Below are positions 1 through 9,446 of a stretch of DNA of 64,000 nt, in pieces. The position numbers were made by a program, and so were the translations under genes. Within the stretch, counting starts at the first letter, position 1. Every line of letters begins with the position of its first letter. The notes beneath the pieces were generated by a model that worked only from the letters and a program-made list of their open reading frames with translations, did not search any database and was not told the DNA's origin. Source of the stretch: an uncultured Clostridia bacterium (lineage in GTDB: Bacteria > Bacillota > Clostridia > TANB77 > CAG-508); assembly GCA_948502395.1 (NCBI GenBank), contig CAOPES010000005.1, positions 66,455 through 130,454 on the forward strand. Direction: 5' to 3'.

Positions 1-103
1 AAATTCATACATTTTCGTATTGTAATACGGAAATAAAATGTAAAATAGTAAGGAGGTATACAAATTTAGTTTTTTTGTAATATAGAAAGTGAGGATGAAG
101 TAA

Positions 104-1561
104 ATGTTAAAGCTAATTACAAAAAAAGAAATGAACATGTGCGATATTGTTAAATATTTGGCGACAAGACGGGTAAATTCTACTGTCTCGAAGACAATGT
201 TAACAATTGATAAGGAAGAGCTTTCAGGCGAATTGATTGAAAGTATTTTGCATAATTGCTCAATTAGCGAAATCAGAAACTATGAAGATGCAATATTAGC
301 AAATACTTTTAAATTAAGAGTAAAATTTCAAGAAGTGGAAGGTAACTTTCAAAAATTTTTGGAATTCGTAAGCAGTTCAAAATGTAAAATGGATGTATCC
401 GAGAATTTCTCTAATATTTATTTAGAAAAACTCAAAAAGACTGATATTGAACAAGTAATCGATTTGTTATATGACAAATTTGAAATTGAAGAAGCCTATA
501 TTATTGCAACTTCATCTAATTCAGTATTTGAAGTAAGCAATGAGAAAGAAGTTGAAGTGGAAGCTAAACCAAAAGTTGAAGTAGAAGCTGAACCAAAAGT
601 TGAAACTGATGTTAAGGCAGAAGCTGAAATTAAAGTTAAACCAAAAAAAACACAGTTTCAAAATTTTGAAATGTATCTAGAAGATGCATTAAAAGAAAGT
701 TTGGATAAGGTGAAAACTTCTGAAAAATCGTATCAAGAAACTTTGTCAGACTTCCTAACAGAAATTGGAATGGACAAAAAAGATAAGATAATTTTCAAAG
801 CTTTTGAAGTTTCACGTAATTTGGAAAAAATGACAGTAACAGCACTTGTTGAACAACTTTTAAAAGAGAGTGAAGTTCATATGGAGGCGGATTTTCAAAT
901 CCAAAAACATATTGTACAAGTTTTCAATTCCTGGGCTGTGCGAAAGTTTCCAGAAATAAGAACTAAATATTGCAGATTTTCTATTATATCTTTGATAAGG
1001 CTTTTTGTAAAGTATGCACCAAACAGTGTAGAAACATCAAATGATGTAAAAGTCATAGAAAACGAAACACCAGTAGAAATCGGTAGTACATTGGAACACG
1101 AAAATGTACATGAAGACACAATGGTGGTTCAAATGGAAGAGAATGTGCAAGAAGAAACACAGAGTTCTAGTCAGGAAACTCTAAGAGAATTCCTTCAAAA
1201 AAAGTTTGGTGAAGCATTAAGCACACCTAATAGAGCAGAAGGAATAAGACCTTGTGATGTAAATATAGTTCTCAAGAAAATGGGATTTTTATCAAAAGAT
1301 ACGATTATACAGTCAGCATTCTTGGTATCGGCAATTTATGGACCAGAAACATTTGACGGTTTAATCAAAGATATAAAGCAAAGGCTAGAGTTGTATAAAA
1401 AAGAAACCGAAATCAAGGCAGAGTTGATTAAAGGTTTTGGAAAATATAATTTAGCTGAAGGCTTTACTGGTAAAGACGTATCTACCGAGGAAGTCATCAT
1501 GACAATCCTGAATGTATTTTCGAAACGTCCGAATAAAAACTATTTTACAAATAAAAAATGA
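104..1561 (+). CDS. Unknown protein with an internal repeat
   Basis: I do not recognise this 485-residue protein. It has no signal peptide or membrane segment. A Glu/Lys/Val-rich low-complexity linker (about residues 145-180) separates an N-terminal part from two weakly similar C-terminal segments. Both of these start with QETL and contain a matching block (LTEIGMDKKDKIIFKAF near residue 220 and LKKMGFLSKDTIIQSAF near residue 395), which suggests an internal duplication. The upstream ribosome site (GTGAGG) is weak, so the Met at residue 10 is an alternative start. One in-frame CGG (170-172) is read as Arg without a frame change. It precedes pyrH but ends in its own terminator, so it is probably a separate unit. 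Confidence 0.6.
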   Translation: MLKLITKKEMNMCDIVKYLATRRVNSTVSKTMLTIDKEELSGELIESILHNCSISEIRNYEDAILANTFKLRVKFQEVEGNFQKFLEFVSSSKCKMDVSENFSNIYLEKLKKTDIEQVIDLLYDKFEIEEAYIIATSSNSVFEVSNEKEVEVEAKPKVEVEAEPKVETDVKAEAEIKVKPKKTQFQNFEMYLEDALKESLDKVKTSEKSYQETLSDFLTEIGMDKKDKIIFKAFEVSRNLEKMTVTALVEQLLKESEVHMEADFQIQKHIVQVFNSWAVRKFPEIRTKYCRFSIISLIRLFVKYAPNSVETSNDVKVIENETPVEIGSTLEHENVHEDTMVVQMEENVQEETQSSSQETLREFLQKKFGEALSTPNRAEGIRPCDVNIVLKKMGFLSKDTIIQSAFLVSAIYGPETFDGLIKDIKQRLELYKKETEIKAELIKGFGKYNLAEGFTGKDVSTEEVIMTILNVFSKRPNKNYFTNKK

Positions 1562-1582
1562 TAGCGATGCTATCATTTTTTT
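1557..1582 (+). terminator. Rho-independent terminator
   Basis: A 9-bp perfect stem (AATGATAGC / GCTATCATT) with a 3-base loop is followed by a T run. The stop codon of the preceding gene lies inside the 5' arm. Confidence 0.85.
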
Positions 1583-1586
1583 GTGG

Positions 1587-1617
1587 ATTGCCAACGGGGA
1601 CGGACCTTTTTGGCAAT
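1587..1617. repeat. Intergenic palindrome, family A
   Basis: The ends ATTGCCAA and TTGGCAAT are inverted, around a GGGGACGGACC core. The same element recurs at about 2492, 9216, 13464, 14000, 23590, 23624 and 29063. Confidence 0.8.
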
Positions 1618-1718
1618 AATTAAGAAAATATTAATAAAATATCAAAAAACTACTGTTTTTTTTTGAAATATATGATAAAATGGGCCTGATAACAAAAAAT
1701 TAAGGAGAGTGAAAAATA

Positions 1719-2426
1719 GTGGCAGAACTTAAGTATAAAAGAGTACTTTTAAAATTAAGCGGAGAAGCACTAGCAGGAGAACAAAAGACAGGAGTAAACG
1801 TAGAAACAGTAGGAAAAATATGTGACAAAATAAAAGAAATAGTAGAAATGGGAGTAGAAGTAGGAATAGTAGTAGGCGGTGGAAACTTTTGGCGTGGAAG
1901 AAACGGACATCAAATGGAAAGAACAACAGCAGACTACATGGGAATGCTTGCAACAGCTATGAATGGCTTAGCATTGCAAGACGCACTAGAAGCAAGGGGA
2001 ATATTTACTAGAGTGCAAACTGCAATCGAAATGAGAGAAATAGCAGAACCATTTATACAAAGAAAGGCAGAAAAACATTTAACTAAAGGAAGAGTAGTTG
2101 TATTTGCATGTGGTACAGGACATCCATATTTTACAACAGATACAGCAGCTGTATTAAGGGCAACTGAAATTGGGGCTGAAATTATATTGTTAGGAAAGGC
2201 TATTGATGCAGTTTACTCAGATGACCCTAAGGTTAATCCTAATGCAGAGAGATATTCAGAAATTTCTTATATGGATGTTTTGGAGAAAGATTTGAAGGTC
2301 ATGGATTCTACTGCGACTGCGATGTGTAGGGATAATAATATGCCATTATTAGTTTTTGGGATTGATGACCCAGAGAATATTGTTAGAGCTGTTAAAGGTG
2401 AAACAATCGGTACAATAGTATCTTAA
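1719..2426 (+). CDS. pyrH: UMP kinase PyrH
   Basis: Phosphorylates UMP to UDP in pyrimidine nucleotide synthesis in the cytoplasm. The 235-residue protein has the amino-acid-kinase fold signatures: KLSGEAL at the N terminus, the glycine-rich VGGGNFWRGR, DYMGMLATAMN, and the nucleotide-binding LLGKAIDAVYSDDPK near residue 165. The start is GTG at 1719, with AAGGAG about ten bases upstream. It pairs with frr as in most Firmicutes, but rpsB and tsf are not upstream in this window; an unknown gene is there instead. Length is normal for the family. Confidence 0.97.
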   Translation: MAELKYKRVLLKLSGEALAGEQKTGVNVETVGKICDKIKEIVEMGVEVGIVVGGGNFWRGRNGHQMERTTADYMGMLATAMNGLALQDALEARGIFTRVQTAIEMREIAEPFIQRKAEKHLTKGRVVVFACGTGHPYFTTDTAAVLRATEIGAEIILLGKAIDAVYSDDPKVNPNAERYSEISYMDVLEKDLKVMDSTATAMCRDNNMPLLVFGIDDPENIVRAVKGETIGTIVS

Positions 2427-2491
2427 ATTGATTGACAGAGCATGTTATTCAATAAAAAATAAAAATAAAAAAGTCAAGGAGGAGTGTCCCC

Positions 2492-2533
2492 AATGGCAAT
2501 AAATTGCCAAAAAGGTCCGTCCCCAGTGGCAAT
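2492..2533. repeat. Intergenic palindrome, family A, in the pyrH-frr gap
   Basis: A one-and-a-half copy of the family A element (TGGCAATAAATTGCCA, then GGTCCGTCCCC and GTGGCAAT). It ends just before the frr ribosome binding site and is probably co-transcribed. Confidence 0.75.
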
Positions 2534-2551
2534 AAAAAGGAGAGATTAAAA

Positions 2552-3100
2552 ATGGATTATACAAATTTAAAAGAAAAAATGGAGAAATCAATAAGCGTAT
2601 ATAGCGAAAAATTATCAGAAGTTAGAGCTGGAAGAGCAAACCCAGCAATATTAAACAAAGTAAAAATAGACTATTATGGAACACCAACACCAATAAACCA
2701 AGTCGCAGGTGTATCAGTTCCAGAAGCAAGACTAATAGTAATTCAACCTTGGGATGCAAGCGTATTAAAAGAAATAGAAAAAGCAATTTTAGCATCTGAT
2801 ATTGGAATAAACCCAAATAATGATGGAAAAGTAATAAGACTAGCTTTCCCTGAATTAAATGAAGAGAGAAGAAAAGAACTAGTAAAAGACATAAGAAAAA
2901 TGTCAGAAGAAGCAAAAGTTGCAATAAGAAGTATCAGAAGAGAAGGAATAGATCAAGCTAAAGCTGAACAAAAAGAAGGAGCTTTAACAGAAGACGAACT
3001 AAAACATGCTGAAAATGAAATTCAAAAAATGACAGATAAAAACATAGAAGAGATTGACAAAATTTTATCAGCAAAAGAAAAAGAAGTTATGTCTGTATAA
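2552..3100 (+). CDS. frr: Ribosome recycling factor
   Basis: Splits post-termination ribosomes together with EF-G. The 182-residue protein covers the whole family: the conserved EVRAGRANPAIL segment, YYGTPTPINQVA near residue 35, and the C-terminal helix ending in DKNIEEIDKILSAKEKE. I place the start at ATG 2552, behind AAAGGAGA (2536-2543). A longer in-frame reading from 2504 would translate the upstream palindromic repeat and has no family support. It is second in the pyrH-frr pair. Confidence 0.97.
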   Translation: MDYTNLKEKMEKSISVYSEKLSEVRAGRANPAILNKVKIDYYGTPTPINQVAGVSVPEARLIVIQPWDASVLKEIEKAILASDIGINPNNDGKVIRLAFPELNEERRKELVKDIRKMSEEAKVAIRSIRREGIDQAKAEQKEGALTEDELKHAENEIQKMTDKNIEEIDKILSAKEKEVMSV

Positions 3101-3155
3101 TGCAGACATAATGCAAAAGGCAGTATTACAAAAAAGTTAATAAAAAGGGGAAACA

Positions 3156-4044
3156 ATGGATTTTAAAGAAAACTTAAAACAATATATGCGGAATAGTAAA
3201 CAAAGAACTAGAAAATCATTTAAGAAAGCAAGAATGTCCAGAAAAGATACTTAATAATTCAATGGAGTACAGCCTTATGGCAGGTGGAAAAAGAATAAGA
3301 CCAATACTAGTACTTGCAACATATCAAATTTTCAGGGAAGATATAGAAAAATGCATGCCATATGCTATGGCAATAGAAATGGTACACAATTTTTCACTTA
3401 TTCACGACGATTTGCCAGGGATTGATAATGATGACATCAGGCATGGAAAGCCAACAAATCACAAGCAATTTAATGAAGCAACAGCAATACTTGCAGGAGA
3501 CGCATTGCTAAATCAAGCATATATGGTAATCAGTGACGATTTAGAAAAATCAAAGCCAGAAGAATTATCAAATAAAATAAAAGTCTTTAAAGAATTTGCA
3601 AGTTCGGTAGACAGAATGATTGCTGGGGAATATGTGGATACTGAATACGAAAGTAAACAGATAAATGATAAAACATTAGAATATATCCACAAAAACAAAA
3701 CAGGAGCATTGTTAAAACTATGTGCAAGAATGGGAGCAATACTAGCAAATGCAGAAAGTCAGGACTTAGAAAAAATAACAAACTATGCAGAAAGAATAGG
3801 CTTGGCATTTCAAATAAAAGATGATATTTTGTCAGAAGAAGGAAATGAAGAAATCTTAGGAAAACCTGTTGGAAATGACAAAGAATTGGAAAAATGCACA
3901 TATGTTTCTAAATATGGCCTAAATGGAGCAAAAGAAATATTGGATCAAATAACAAAAGAAGCAATAAACGAATTAAGTGATTATGGAGAAAAAGCGGAAT
4001 TTTTAAAAGAACTTGCGCTTTACATTCAAAATCGAAATAAATAA
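3156..4044 (+). CDS. ispA: Polyprenyl (farnesyl/geranyl) diphosphate synthase, +1 frame break at a CGG codon
   Basis: Short-chain prenyl diphosphate synthase that condenses IPP with allylic diphosphates. It has the first aspartate-rich motif HDDLPGIDNDD, the GKPTNH that follows, and a second motif IKDDILSEEGN. Starting at ATG 3156 (AAAAGGGG upstream), the frame reaches an in-frame CGG at codon 12 (3189-3191) and ends about 20 codons later. Skipping the C of CGG gives GIVNKELENHL and a continuous 295-residue protein, the usual IspA length, including the conserved GGKRIRP block. A restart at ATG 3262 would lose about 35 residues. Its product feeds UppS, encoded next. See the finding on CGG sites. 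Confidence 0.9.
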
Positions 4045-4045
4045 A

Positions 4046-4078
4046 GGGTGTTTTTGGGGACAGACCTAAAAAACACCC
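4046..4078. repeat. Intergenic palindrome, family B
   Basis: GGGTGTTTTTGGGGACAGAC is followed by an inverted AAAAAACACCC arm. Other copies lie at about 9278, 11142, 19978, 20033 and 39804. Confidence 0.75.
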
Positions 4079-4099
4079 AAAACATCAAGGGGAGAAAAA

Positions 4100-4813
4100 A
4101 TGGATTTTAACAAAGAAAATTTACCAAAACACATAGCAATAATAATGGATGGAAACAGAAGATGGGCAAAGCAAAGGGGAAAAATTGCAAGCTTTGGTCA
4201 TAAAGAAGGAGCAAAAACTCTTGAAAAAATAGTAAGATATGCAAATAAAATAGGAATAGAAAATATAACAGTTTATGCATTTTCAACAGAAAACTGGAAA
4301 AGGTCAGAAGAAGAAGTTGGAGCTTTAATGATGTTATTCCAAAGTTATTTAGATGATTATGCCAAAAGGGCAGATAGTGAAAACATCAAAGTGAAAATAA
4401 TTGGAAATACAAAAGCTTTATCAGAGAAAATGCAAAGTAGTATAAAAAAATGTATGGAAAGAACAGAAAATAATACAGGAATTACATTTAATATTGCTTT
4501 AAACTATGGCGGAAGAGATGAGCTAATTCATGCAATAAAACAAGTTGCACAAGATGTAAAAGATGAAAAAATAAGTATAGAAGATATAACAGAAAATGTC
4601 ATATCAGAAAATTTATATACAGCTGGTCAACCTGATCCAGACTTGTTAATTAGAACGAGTGGAGAGTTACGTTTAAGCAATTTCTTGCCATGGCAATTAG
4701 TATATTCAGAATTTTTATTTGTAGATAAAAATTGGCCAGACTTTGAAGAAAAAGACTTAGATGAAGCGATTATAGAATATCAAAGAAGAACTAGAAAATT
4801 TGGAGCAAATTAG
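4100..4813 (+). CDS. uppS: Isoprenyl transferase (undecaprenyl diphosphate synthase)
   Basis: cis-Prenyltransferase that builds the C55 lipid carrier for peptidoglycan. The 237 residues show the catalytic IIMDGNRRWAK block with its Asp near residue 18, the AFSTENWKR motif, and the C-terminal DLLIRTSGELRLSNFLPWQ motif followed by YSEF and WPDF. The start has AAGGGGAG upstream. It lies between ispA, which supplies its primer, and cdsA, so this is a lipid and cell-wall precursor operon. Confidence 0.97.
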   Translation: MDFNKENLPKHIAIIMDGNRRWAKQRGKIASFGHKEGAKTLEKIVRYANKIGIENITVYAFSTENWKRSEEEVGALMMLFQSYLDDYAKRADSENIKVKIIGNTKALSEKMQSSIKKCMERTENNTGITFNIALNYGGRDELIHAIKQVAQDVKDEKISIEDITENVISENLYTAGQPDPDLLIRTSGELRLSNFLPWQLVYSEFLFVDKNWPDFEEKDLDEAIIEYQRRTRKFGAN

Positions 4814-4845
4814 AATCAAGAATATTTAATAAGAAAGGAACAAAT

Positions 4846-5649
4846 ATGGATATACAAAGAATAACATCAAGTTTATTAGGGTTTCCATTGGTATTAGTAA
4901 TTTTGCTAATTGGAGACAAAGTATTAGTAGATATAGCTTTATCAATAATTGCATTACTTGCAATGAGCGAATATTTTAATGCAGTATCAAAAGTATCAAA
5001 ACCAGTAAAATGGGTAGGATATGTAAGTTGTTTTAGTATAGCAATTATACATATAGTACCAGAAACATACTTAAAAACAATAGTAACATTAGGAGTACCA
5101 ACAATATTGCTAGTATTATTTGCACATGTAATAGCAACAGATATGAAAATATCATTTAAAGATATAGCATATACATTTATAGGAATATTTTACGTAGTAT
5201 TTTTTATAATGTTTGTAGCATTTATTGACGGAATGCCAAATGGAAAAATATTAATTTGGTATGCACTTATGGCAGCTTGGGGAACTGATATTTTTGCATA
5301 TTTTACAGGAAAAGCATGTGGAAAGCACAAATTCAGTAAAGTCAGTCCTAAAAAATCAATTGAAGGTTGCATAGGTGGAACAATAGGAGCAGTTCTTTTA
5401 ATGCTTGCATATACATATATAGCAAATACTTATTGGGGAATGGATTACTCATATTTATATATTACTTTGATAGGTGTTGTATTAAGCTTAATTGGTCAAA
5501 TTGGAGATTTTTCAGCATCTGCAATTAAAAGGTTTGTAGATATAAAAGATTATAGCAATTTAATACCAGGACATGGCGGAATGCTAGACAGAATTGATAG
5601 TTTGATATTTTTAGCACCATTTGCATATTCATTATTTACATTATTATAA
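4846..5649 (+). CDS. cdsA: Phosphatidate cytidylyltransferase
   Basis: Makes CDP-diacylglycerol from phosphatidate and CTP, the branch point of phospholipid synthesis, in the membrane. The 267-residue protein has about seven or eight hydrophobic segments and the family signature near its C terminus, NLIPGHGGMLDRIDSL, with the catalytic Asp pair region (GQIGDFSASAIKR) before it. It starts 32 bases after uppS behind AAAGGAAC. In many Firmicutes dxr would follow; here a terminator and rseP follow instead. Confidence 0.96.
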   Translation: MDIQRITSSLLGFPLVLVILLIGDKVLVDIALSIIALLAMSEYFNAVSKVSKPVKWVGYVSCFSIAIIHIVPETYLKTIVTLGVPTILLVLFAHVIATDMKISFKDIAYTFIGIFYVVFFIMFVAFIDGMPNGKILIWYALMAAWGTDIFAYFTGKACGKHKFSKVSPKKSIEGCIGGTIGAVLLMLAYTYIANTYWGMDYSYLYITLIGVVLSLIGQIGDFSASAIKRFVDIKDYSNLIPGHGGMLDRIDSLIFLAPFAYSLFTLL

Positions 5650-5654
5650 AAACA

Positions 5655-5689
5655 AAAGCAGAAAACTAAATATAAATGTTTTCTGCTTT
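5655..5689 (+). terminator. Terminator after cdsA
   Basis: Inverted repeat AAAGCAGAAAAC / GTTTTCTGCTTT with an 11-base loop. Confidence 0.75.
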
Positions 5690-5701
5690 GCTATATGAAA
5701 A

Positions 5702-5763
5702 GGGACAGAAAAGATGTGTCCCAAAGTGGACAAAATGTCCAAAAGGAAACGTCCCCAATGGAC
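5702..5763. repeat. Intergenic palindrome, family C
   Basis: Contains TGTCCCAAAGTGGACAAAAT followed by GTCC, AAACGTCCCC and TGGAC arms. Similar copies are at 12272, 29908 and 43541. It runs right up to the rseP ribosome binding site. Confidence 0.7.
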
Positions 5764-5778
5764 AAAGGAGGTAATATT

Positions 5779-6543
5779 TTGATAGCTTTTTTAATATCAG
5801 CAATTAAAATAATATTTTTATTAGGTTTTTTAATATTTATACATGAATTAGGACATTTTACAGTTGCAAAACTATGCAATGTAAAAGTAAATGAATTTGC
5901 AATAGGATTTGGTCCAACAATATGGAAAAAACAAGGGAAAGAAACTAAATATGCACTAAGACTAGTTCCACTAGGCGGATTTGTAAGTATGGAAGGAGAA
6001 GACGAAAGGTCAGAAGATACAAGGTCTTTTTCAAAAGCGAGCATACCAAGAAGAATGGCAATTGTACTAGCTGGACCATTAGTTAATATAGTATTTTCAA
6101 TTGTAGTCTATTTCATTCTAGCTACAAGTATTGTAAAATTAGCGCCAGCAGAAGATACATTTGTAAATAGACTAGCAAAAGGGCAAGAGCTAACAAGCGA
6201 ATTTGTAGTTTCTGTTGCTGATAATGTAAAACAATTATTTACAGGAAAAGTTGGTATAGACCAAATGACTGGAATTGTTGGAATATCAGAAGTTGTATCT
6301 AAAACAAATGGAATAAAGGAATTTGTATATATGTTATCATTAATATCAATTTCCCTAGGAGTTACAAACCTTTTACCAATTCCTGCACTTGATGGCGGAA
6401 AACTACTAATTCTGCTAATAGAAGCGGTTAGAAGAAAGCCGTTAAAAGAAAAAACTGAAATAAATATTCAGTTACTTGGATTTTCAATATTAATTGTATT
6501 ATCAATTTTTGTTACTTATAATGATATTGTTAGAATTTTTTGA
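5779..6543 (+). CDS. rseP: RseP-type site-2 (intramembrane) zinc metalloprotease, short form
   Basis: Membrane-embedded zinc protease that cuts transmembrane substrates such as anti-sigma factors or signal-peptide remnants. The zinc-binding HELGH is in the first membrane helix (about residue 20) and the third ligand is in NLLPIPALDGGK near residue 210. I place the start at TTG 5779, eight bases after AAAGGAGG; an earlier in-frame ATG would translate the family C repeat. The resulting 254 residues are clearly shorter than usual. The region between the two catalytic helices, where a PDZ domain normally sits, is only about 60 residues after the second helix and shows no PDZ motif. Neighbours agree with the usual cdsA-rseP order, but dxr is missing. 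Confidence 0.9.
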   Translation: MIAFLISAIKIIFLLGFLIFIHELGHFTVAKLCNVKVNEFAIGFGPTIWKKQGKETKYALRLVPLGGFVSMEGEDERSEDTRSFSKASIPRRMAIVLAGPLVNIVFSIVVYFILATSIVKLAPAEDTFVNRLAKGQELTSEFVVSVADNVKQLFTGKVGIDQMTGIVGISEVVSKTNGIKEFVYMLSLISISLGVTNLLPIPALDGGKLLILLIEAVRRKPLKEKTEINIQLLGFSILIVLSIFVTYNDIVRIF

Positions 6544-6640
6544 AAAAACATTTGACAAATAGAAGTAGTTAGTAGATAATATATATGTAAAAAACCAAAA
6601 GATAAAAGCACTAAAAACACAAAGGAGGAATAAAGAAAAA

Positions 6641-9208
6641 ATGTATTTATTCAATAGGATTACAGTAAATCCACAATTACCAAAAAGAATTGAAAAATTA
6701 TCAGAAATAGCCAATAATTTATGGTGGTCTTGGAACACAGAATTTTTAAGACTATTCAAAAAAATTGATGGAGATTTATGGGAGCAATCAAATAAAAATC
6801 CAGTAAAATTTTTAAAACACGTATCACAAGAAAGATTAGAAGATGTAGCAAAAGACACATCATTTTTAAAAGAATATGATAAATTATCACAAGACTTTGA
6901 AAACTATATGAACAGCAAAAATACGTGGTTTTCAAAAAAATATCCAGAAGAAAAAAATGACTTAATTGCATATTTCTCAGCAGAATATGGACTAGACCAA
7001 ACTATTCCGATTTATTCTGGCGGTCTTGGAATACTATCAGGAGACCACTTAAAATCTGCAAGTGACTTAGGAATTCCACTAGTAGCAGTTGGATTGTTAT
7101 ATAAAAATGGATATTTTAATCAAAAAATAAATGGATATGGAGATCAAGAAACAGAATATAACAATATAGATTTATACGATTTACCAATAAATCCAGTAAA
7201 AACAGAAGATGGGGAAGATTTAGTTATATTTGTAAAATTCCCAAAAAGAAGACTTTACCTAAAAGTTTGGCAAATTAATGTAGGAAGAGTAAAACTATAT
7301 TTGTTAGACTCAGATATTGAAAAAAACAACCCAGAAGATAGAGATGTAACACTAAGATTGTATGGTGGAGACCAAGAAATGAGAATACGCCAAGAAATCG
7401 TATTAGGTCAAGCAGGTGTTGATTTACTTACAAAATATTTGAAATTAAAACCAACAGTATACCATATGAACGAAGGACACTCAGCATTCTTAAACTTAGA
7501 AATAATCAAAAATATAATAAAAGAAAAACAAGTATCATTTGAAGTAGCAAAAGATATAGCAAGTTCAAAGACAGTATTTACAACACATACACCAGTACCA
7601 GCAGGAAATGATATATTCCCAGTAGCACTAGTAGAAAAATATTTCAAAGACTTTTGGCCAAGACTAGGATTATCAAGAGAAGAATTCTTAATGTTAGGAA
7701 TGAAGCCAGGAAAAGAATTAGACTCAGGATTTAATATGGGAATACTAGCACTTAAAATAGCTGGAAAGAAAAACGGTGTAAGTAAATTACATGGAGCAGT
7801 TTCAAGAGAACTATTTGGAGAAGTTTGGCCAGAAATTGCAGCAAACGAATCTCCAATAGGATATGTAACAAATGGTATCCATACTTGCTCATGGTTAGCA
7901 CCAAGAATGAAGGAACTTTACAACAAATATTTAATGCCATACTGGCAAGACAGTATGCATCAAGACCAAGTATGGGAAAAGATAAAAAATATACCAGATG
8001 ACAAACTATGGGATGTACATACAGAAAGAAAAGTAAAACTACTAAAACTAGTAAAAGACAACACAACAGAAAGATTAAGAAGAGCAGGATATAACTACGA
8101 AGAAATAAATGAAATAGTATCAAAATTAGACCCAAATGCGTTAACAATAGGATTTGCAAGAAGATTTGCAACATATAAAAGAGCAACACTAATATTTAAA
8201 GACTTAGAAAGAATAACACAAATATTAAATAACCAAGATAGACCAGTACAACTAATATTTGCAGGAAAAGCACATCCAGCAGATAAAGAAGGACAAGATC
8301 TAATAAAATACATACATCAAGTATCAATGATGCCACAATTCAAAGGGAAAATCTTCTTATTAGAAAACTACAACATAGCAATGTCAAGATACCTAATTAG
8401 TGGTGTAGATGTATGGTTAAACAACCCAAGAAGACCAATGGAAGCATCAGGAACAAGTGGACAAAAAGCATCTGTAAACGGAGTAATAAATTTCAGTGTA
8501 TTAGACGGTTGGTGGGCAGAAGGCTATGACCAAACTAACGGCTGGACAATCGGAAACAACAGCGAATATGACAGTTATGAAGCACAAGACCAAGCAGACA
8601 GCCAAAGCATGTATAGAACACTAGAAGAAAAAATCATTCCAACATATTATGAAAAAGACAGAAATGGAATATCAAAAAAATGGATAGAAATAATGAAAAA
8701 CTCAATAATCACAACAGGAGGAAAATACAGTACAGCAAGAATGCTAGTAGACTATACAAATAACTTATATATGCCACTTTGCAAGCTTACCAAAAAATAC
8801 TACCAAGACGTGGACAATGTAGCAGCATATAACGCTTGGAAAAAAGACTTATATATGAACTGGAAAGACATCAAAATAGTACAAGTAAACAACTTAGACA
8901 ATATCACAATAGACGCAGGAAACAATATAGACGTAGCATGTGAAATAGAACTTCCAAACATCTCAGTTGAAAATGTAACAGTAGAATGTTATTATGGAAA
9001 AATTCTAGACAATGGAATTGTAGAAAATGTTAGTATAATTCCAATGGAATTGACAGACTCTGATGAAGAAGAAAAGAAATATTATTACACAGCTAAAATA
9101 GGTTTAACAACTGGTGGAAATTATGGTTATACTTTTAGAATTATGCCAAAACATGAAATGCTATTAGAACCAGCAAACTTGAATTTAATTAAATGGGTAA
9201 CTAAATAA
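6641..9208 (+). CDS. glgP: Alpha-glucan (glycogen) phosphorylase
   Basis: Releases glucose-1-phosphate from glycogen or maltodextrins by phosphorolysis with pyridoxal phosphate. The 855-residue protein begins with an N-terminal region (NNLWWSWNTE) typical of the DUF3417-type phosphorylases, followed by AYFSAEYGL, SGGLGILSGDHLKSASDLG, the THTPVPAGND loop, FARRFATYKRA, and the cofactor site EASGTSGQKASVNG with its lysine near residue 610. A C-terminal beta domain follows. The start has AAAGGAGG upstream. It probably works with the cytoplasmic alpha-amylase at 18.5 kb in storage-glucan breakdown (inference). Confidence 0.95.
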   Translation: MYLFNRITVNPQLPKRIEKLSEIANNLWWSWNTEFLRLFKKIDGDLWEQSNKNPVKFLKHVSQERLEDVAKDTSFLKEYDKLSQDFENYMNSKNTWFSKKYPEEKNDLIAYFSAEYGLDQTIPIYSGGLGILSGDHLKSASDLGIPLVAVGLLYKNGYFNQKINGYGDQETEYNNIDLYDLPINPVKTEDGEDLVIFVKFPKRRLYLKVWQINVGRVKLYLLDSDIEKNNPEDRDVTLRLYGGDQEMRIRQEIVLGQAGVDLLTKYLKLKPTVYHMNEGHSAFLNLEIIKNIIKEKQVSFEVAKDIASSKTVFTTHTPVPAGNDIFPVALVEKYFKDFWPRLGLSREEFLMLGMKPGKELDSGFNMGILALKIAGKKNGVSKLHGAVSRELFGEVWPEIAANESPIGYVTNGIHTCSWLAPRMKELYNKYLMPYWQDSMHQDQVWEKIKNIPDDKLWDVHTERKVKLLKLVKDNTTERLRRAGYNYEEINEIVSKLDPNALTIGFARRFATYKRATLIFKDLERITQILNNQDRPVQLIFAGKAHPADKEGQDLIKYIHQVSMMPQFKGKIFLLENYNIAMSRYLISGVDVWLNNPRRPMEASGTSGQKASVNGVINFSVLDGWWAEGYDQTNGWTIGNNSEYDSYEAQDQADSQSMYRTLEEKIIPTYYEKDRNGISKKWIEIMKNSIITTGGKYSTARMLVDYTNNLYMPLCKLTKKYYQDVDNVAAYNAWKKDLYMNWKDIKIVQVNNLDNITIDAGNNIDVACEIELPNISVENVTVECYYGKILDNGIVENVSIIPMELTDSDEEEKKYYYTAKIGLTTGGNYGYTFRIMPKHEMLLEPANLNLIKWVTK

Positions 9209-9215
9209 TTGTAAA

Positions 9216-9311
9216 ATTGCCAAAAGGGACGGACCTTTTTGGCAATTTTTTGCCACTAGGGACACTCCTTTAATTTTGGGGTGTTTTTGGGGACAGTCTT
9301 AAAAAACACCC
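9216..9311. repeat. Adjacent family A and family B palindromes
   Basis: A family A element (9216-9246, with a half copy to about 9265) is followed by a family B element (9278-9311). Together they fill the gap after glgP and could serve as its terminator. Confidence 0.75.
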
Positions 9312-9346
9312 TTTGAATTTTTTGAGCCTGACCCAAAAGGTTTTGC

Positions 9347-9375
9347 TTGCAAGGTAAGGGAAATTGTGGTATAAT
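9347..9375 (+). promoter_or_regulatory. Sigma-A type promoter
   Basis: TTGCAA, a 17-bp spacer, then TATAAT (9370-9375), about 70 bases before the start of the membrane protein gene. Confidence 0.6.
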
Positions 9376-9446
9376 GTTTACGTAACTCTAAAAAGAGAGG
9401 CTTTTAAAGTTTAGAGATGCTATCTGATAGAAAGGTTGGGACAAAC

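Noticed and set aside
1..103. A gene starting from the AAGGAGG at about position 51
   Set aside because: No start codon follows at a usable distance; the hairpin TTTCGTATT/AATACGGAAA before it looks like the end of an upstream unit.
2622..2924. Leucine-rich reverse-strand open frames such as this one opposite frr
   Set aside because: They are mirror images of A-rich coding sequence; the same pattern appears opposite many genes and none has a ribosome site.
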